Of a stretch of DNA of 64,000 nucleotides, positions 62,520-64,000 are shown piece by piece. This stretch comes from Sinorhizobium fredii NGR234 (GTDB taxonomy: Bacteria; Pseudomonadota; Alphaproteobacteria; Rhizobiales; Rhizobiaceae), in the NCBI RefSeq assembly GCF_000018545.1, contig NC_012587.1, positions 2,046,001-2,110,000 on the forward strand, given 5' to 3'. Below the pieces are notes generated by a model. That model had not been told where the DNA came from. It did not search any database and was given only the letters and a program-made list of their open reading frames with translations. The position numbers were made by a program, and so were the translations under genes. The stretch's first letter is position 1; the number at the start of each line of letters is the position of its first letter.

Positions 62520-63008
62520 GTGCGGATAGACGGAAGCTGTCATTGCGGGAACACAAGCTACACCGCGGATATCGATCCCGCCGAGGTCTCCGTCTGTCAC
62601 TGTACAGACTGCCGGAGCTCACCGGTACGGTTTACGGAGTAACCGTCAGCGTTCCGCTTCGAGCGGGATGAGGAAAAGTGCGCGCGGTTTTCCGCCCGCA
62701 TCCCGCTCTAATCATTTAGAATCGATCACGCTTATGATTTTGGGTCGATCAGACCCACATAGCGGGCGAACCCCACCCTTTATGGAAAAAACCGCCGATA
62801 ACGGCCGGAAACGGCTGCAATATTTCTGCGGGACATGTGGTTCGCCAATCTACAGCGTTGGCGAGGGCGATGCTGCCAATGTCGTGGGCATACGCGCCGG
62901 AACCAACCGGCAATTCCCGAACTCATGCCGAGATCACAGATCTGGTGTTCGTCCGCCCTGTCATGGCTTGACGAGGTGAAGGCTCTCCCCGGCCGGCCAG
63001 GAGATTAA
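62520..63008 (+). pseudogene. Decayed GFA/CENP-V family gene interrupted by a repeat
   Basis: A GTG at 62520 opens VRIDGSCHCGNTSYTADIDP and VSVCHCTDCRSS, a clear Gfa-family N-terminus with its zinc cysteines. A frameshift near 62620 follows; the next piece (LTGTVYGVTVSVP) is in another frame and stops at a palindromic repeat at 62660. The second half resumes at about 62780 (ADNGRKRLQYFCGTCGSPIY, SVGEGDAANVVGIRAGTNRQ). A further shift near 62915 leads to ELMPRSQIWCSSALSWLDEV before TAA at 63008. At least two frameshifts and an inserted element make it non-functional. Confidence 0.8.
62660..62711 (+). repeat. Palindromic element, related to the ends of repeat family 2
   Basis: gagcgggatg and cgcatcccgctc form long outer arms with an inner stem ggaaaa / ttttcc. 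The arms match the agagcgggatgcg end of family 2. The following stretch to about 62765 (tcatttagaatcgatcac, then gggtcgatcagaccc) may belong to the same mosaic element. It lies inside the Gfa-family pseudogene. Confidence 0.65.
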
Positions 63009-63132
63009 CGCGAGACCTGGTATCATTGCCGAAGCGGAGGTGAACGACCATCGCCTCGAGGACGGTCCAGCACGAGTATTCCCGTCTGCGCATTTTCAAC
63101 GGGTCGCCGTCTGCTCGAACTTCAGGCAGCGC

Positions 63133-63429
63133 CTATACGAGATCGCCCTGAATAATAAGCAGCTCGCGCTTCGAAGCCTTCAGCGCCAGAAGGCGAGCCT
63201 CTTGATAAGCAGGATCGTCGTAGCACGCCCGTGCGATCTCGTACGACGGGAACTCCACGACGATAACCCGCTGAGCGTCCCGCGACTCGAGAAGGATCGG
63301 CGGCGTGACAAGCTGATTGATGCGGGCAGCGTACTTCTCCGCGATCGGCTTCCAGAGTTCGCCGTAATCCCTCTGGGCTCCTTCATCCGATATCTCCGTT
63401 CCGATAATGAGCCAATAGCCCTTCATCAT
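63133..63429 (-). CDS. DUF1330 family protein
   Basis: The 98-residue protein has the DUF1330 dimeric ferredoxin-like fold pattern: KGYWLIIGTEISDEGAQRDY, then PPILLESRDAQRVIVVEFPS with YEIARACYDDPAYQEARLLA and a RELLIIQGDL end. Members are small cytosolic proteins of unclear role, sometimes next to catabolic operons. Two ATGs (63429, 63426) follow AGGGAGTGCTC; the first is chosen. It lies on the same strand as, and downstream of, the enolase-superfamily gene, with a 149-base gap. Confidence 0.85.
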   Translation of the reverse strand: MMKGYWLIIGTEISDEGAQRDYGELWKPIAEKYAARINQLVTPPILLESRDAQRVIVVEFPSYEIARACYDDPAYQEARLLALKASKRELLIIQGDLV

Positions 63430-63578
63430 GAGCACTCCCTTCGCATGCGGCTTGCAACGTGCGTGCCGCCCTTCGGTCGAATCTGGTTTGTCTGAGGGTT
63501 CCCACGGGAACGCATTCGAGTTTGATGTTTTCGGAGCCCGCCTCGGCAATCAGGACGATACCCTCCTCGCAACGGCAA

Positions 63579-64000
63579 TCAAGAATAGGTGGCGACTGGT
63601 TCACCGAGCACGTCAAGACGAGGCGTGATTCCAAGCCCAGGCAGCTTCGGCGCCCTGACAAGCCCATTCACGACCTCGAACGGACCGTCGGCCGTCTTCA
63701 AAGTCACCATGTCGCGGCATTCGAGAACACTGCGCAGGTTGCGTTCCGGGACCGTCTGTCCAAGGTGTACGATCGCCGCGAACGCGATATCCGAACCCGT
63801 CGTTTCCTGAACGCTTACGGTGTAGCCGGCCGCCAGGCAGATGTCGCGATGGCGGCGTCCTCGCGTCAGGCCGCCGTTCTTCGATATCTTGAGGCCGATG
63901 CCTTCGGCGGCGTCATCTGCAACGAGTTGCGATACGGATGCGTCGTCCGTCGCCAGTTCGTCGAAAATGATCGGAACGTTGGTACGGCGTCGCAGGGAAA
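63579..64000 (-). CDS. Enolase-superfamily enzyme (mandelate racemase/MLE subgroup), C-terminal part
   Basis: Only the last 140 codons lie in the window. The minus-strand translation shows VPIIFDELATDDASVSQLVA, the Lys-containing EGIGLKISKNGGLT, then VQETTGSDIAFAAIVHLGQT and VPERNLRSVLECRDMVTLKT, ending EPVATYS. These match the barrel strands of MLE-type epimerases and dehydratases, with metal and acid/base residues in FDE and KISK. Members close to this context include 4-hydroxyproline-betaine 2-epimerase and cis-3-hydroxyproline dehydratase, and either would fit the proline-betaine neighbourhood. The substrate is not decided by this fragment. Confidence 0.78.
   Translation of the reverse strand, partial: SLRRRTNVPIIFDELATDDASVSQLVADDAAEGIGLKISKNGGLTRGRRHRDICLAAGYTVSVQETTGSDIAFAAIVHLGQTVPERNLRSVLECRDMVTLKTADGPFEVVNGLVRAPKLPGLGITPRLDVLGEPVATYS

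Overview
The window is high-GC alphaproteobacterial DNA. Gene content, the interspersed repeat families and the order ilvH-ilvI, miaA/serB, degP, DUF2065, hflC-hflK, folA point to a Sinorhizobium/Ensifer chromosome. That assignment rests on remembered gene order, not on a search. Genes are dense and often overlap by 4 to 17 bases, and many starts lie within an upstream gene.

Region 1 (1 to about 10 kb) holds small metabolic and stress genes: a racemase end, a divergent HxlR regulator/NmrA-type reductase pair, an HCCA-isomerase-like DsbA-fold protein, pdxJ with a MocR-type regulator, DUF899 and DUF983 proteins, a MerR protein with a second HTH-like tail, a glycine-zipper lipoprotein and an EF-hand protein. 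Three copies of a mosaic palindromic repeat lie between these genes.

Region 2 (10.0 to 17.0 kb) is the most unusual part. It is a minus-strand operon of a 1024-residue cyclase-like/AAA/TPR regulator, a YcaO protein, a TfuA protein, a leaderless HEXXH metallopeptidase and a 228-residue CxCxC protein. YcaO plus TfuA is the known pair for peptide backbone thioamidation, so this looks like an uncharacterised RiPP or protein-modification system. No classical short precursor gene was found, and the 228-residue protein is the leading candidate substrate.

Region 3 (17 to 41.5 kb) is mostly core chromosome: two LysE exporters, a RecD-like helicase, an AbrB-type membrane protein, an ECF sigma/anti-sigma operon, a cobalt-type nitrile hydratase operon, an aldo/keto reductase, ilvIH with a readable attenuation leader peptide (Ala-Val-Ile-Leu-Val-Val), an RTX-type secreted protein, a HerA-like ATPase, miaA and serB with overlapping starts, DegP, HflKC, dihydrofolate reductase and a GST-like protein.

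Region 4 (41.6 to 64 kb) looks like an accessory catabolic block. It starts with putR/putA (proline to glutamate) and an IS1380-type transposase. Next come two divergent operons. The minus-strand one encodes a TetR regulator, a ProC-like reductase, a betaine-type ABC permease and ATPase (the ATPase frameshifted) and an Ldh-family dehydrogenase. The plus-strand one encodes an N-methylproline demethylase-like flavoprotein, two DMSP-lyase-type cupins, EtfBA, ETF-ubiquinone oxidoreductase and the glutathione-dependent formaldehyde pathway (Gfa, FrmA, FghA). An enolase-superfamily gene runs off the right end. Together these predict uptake and N-demethylation of a proline-betaine-like osmolyte, disposal of the formaldehyde, delivery of electrons to the quinone pool, and feeding of the proline into PutA. 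A decayed second Gfa-family gene interrupted by a palindromic repeat lies at the right side.
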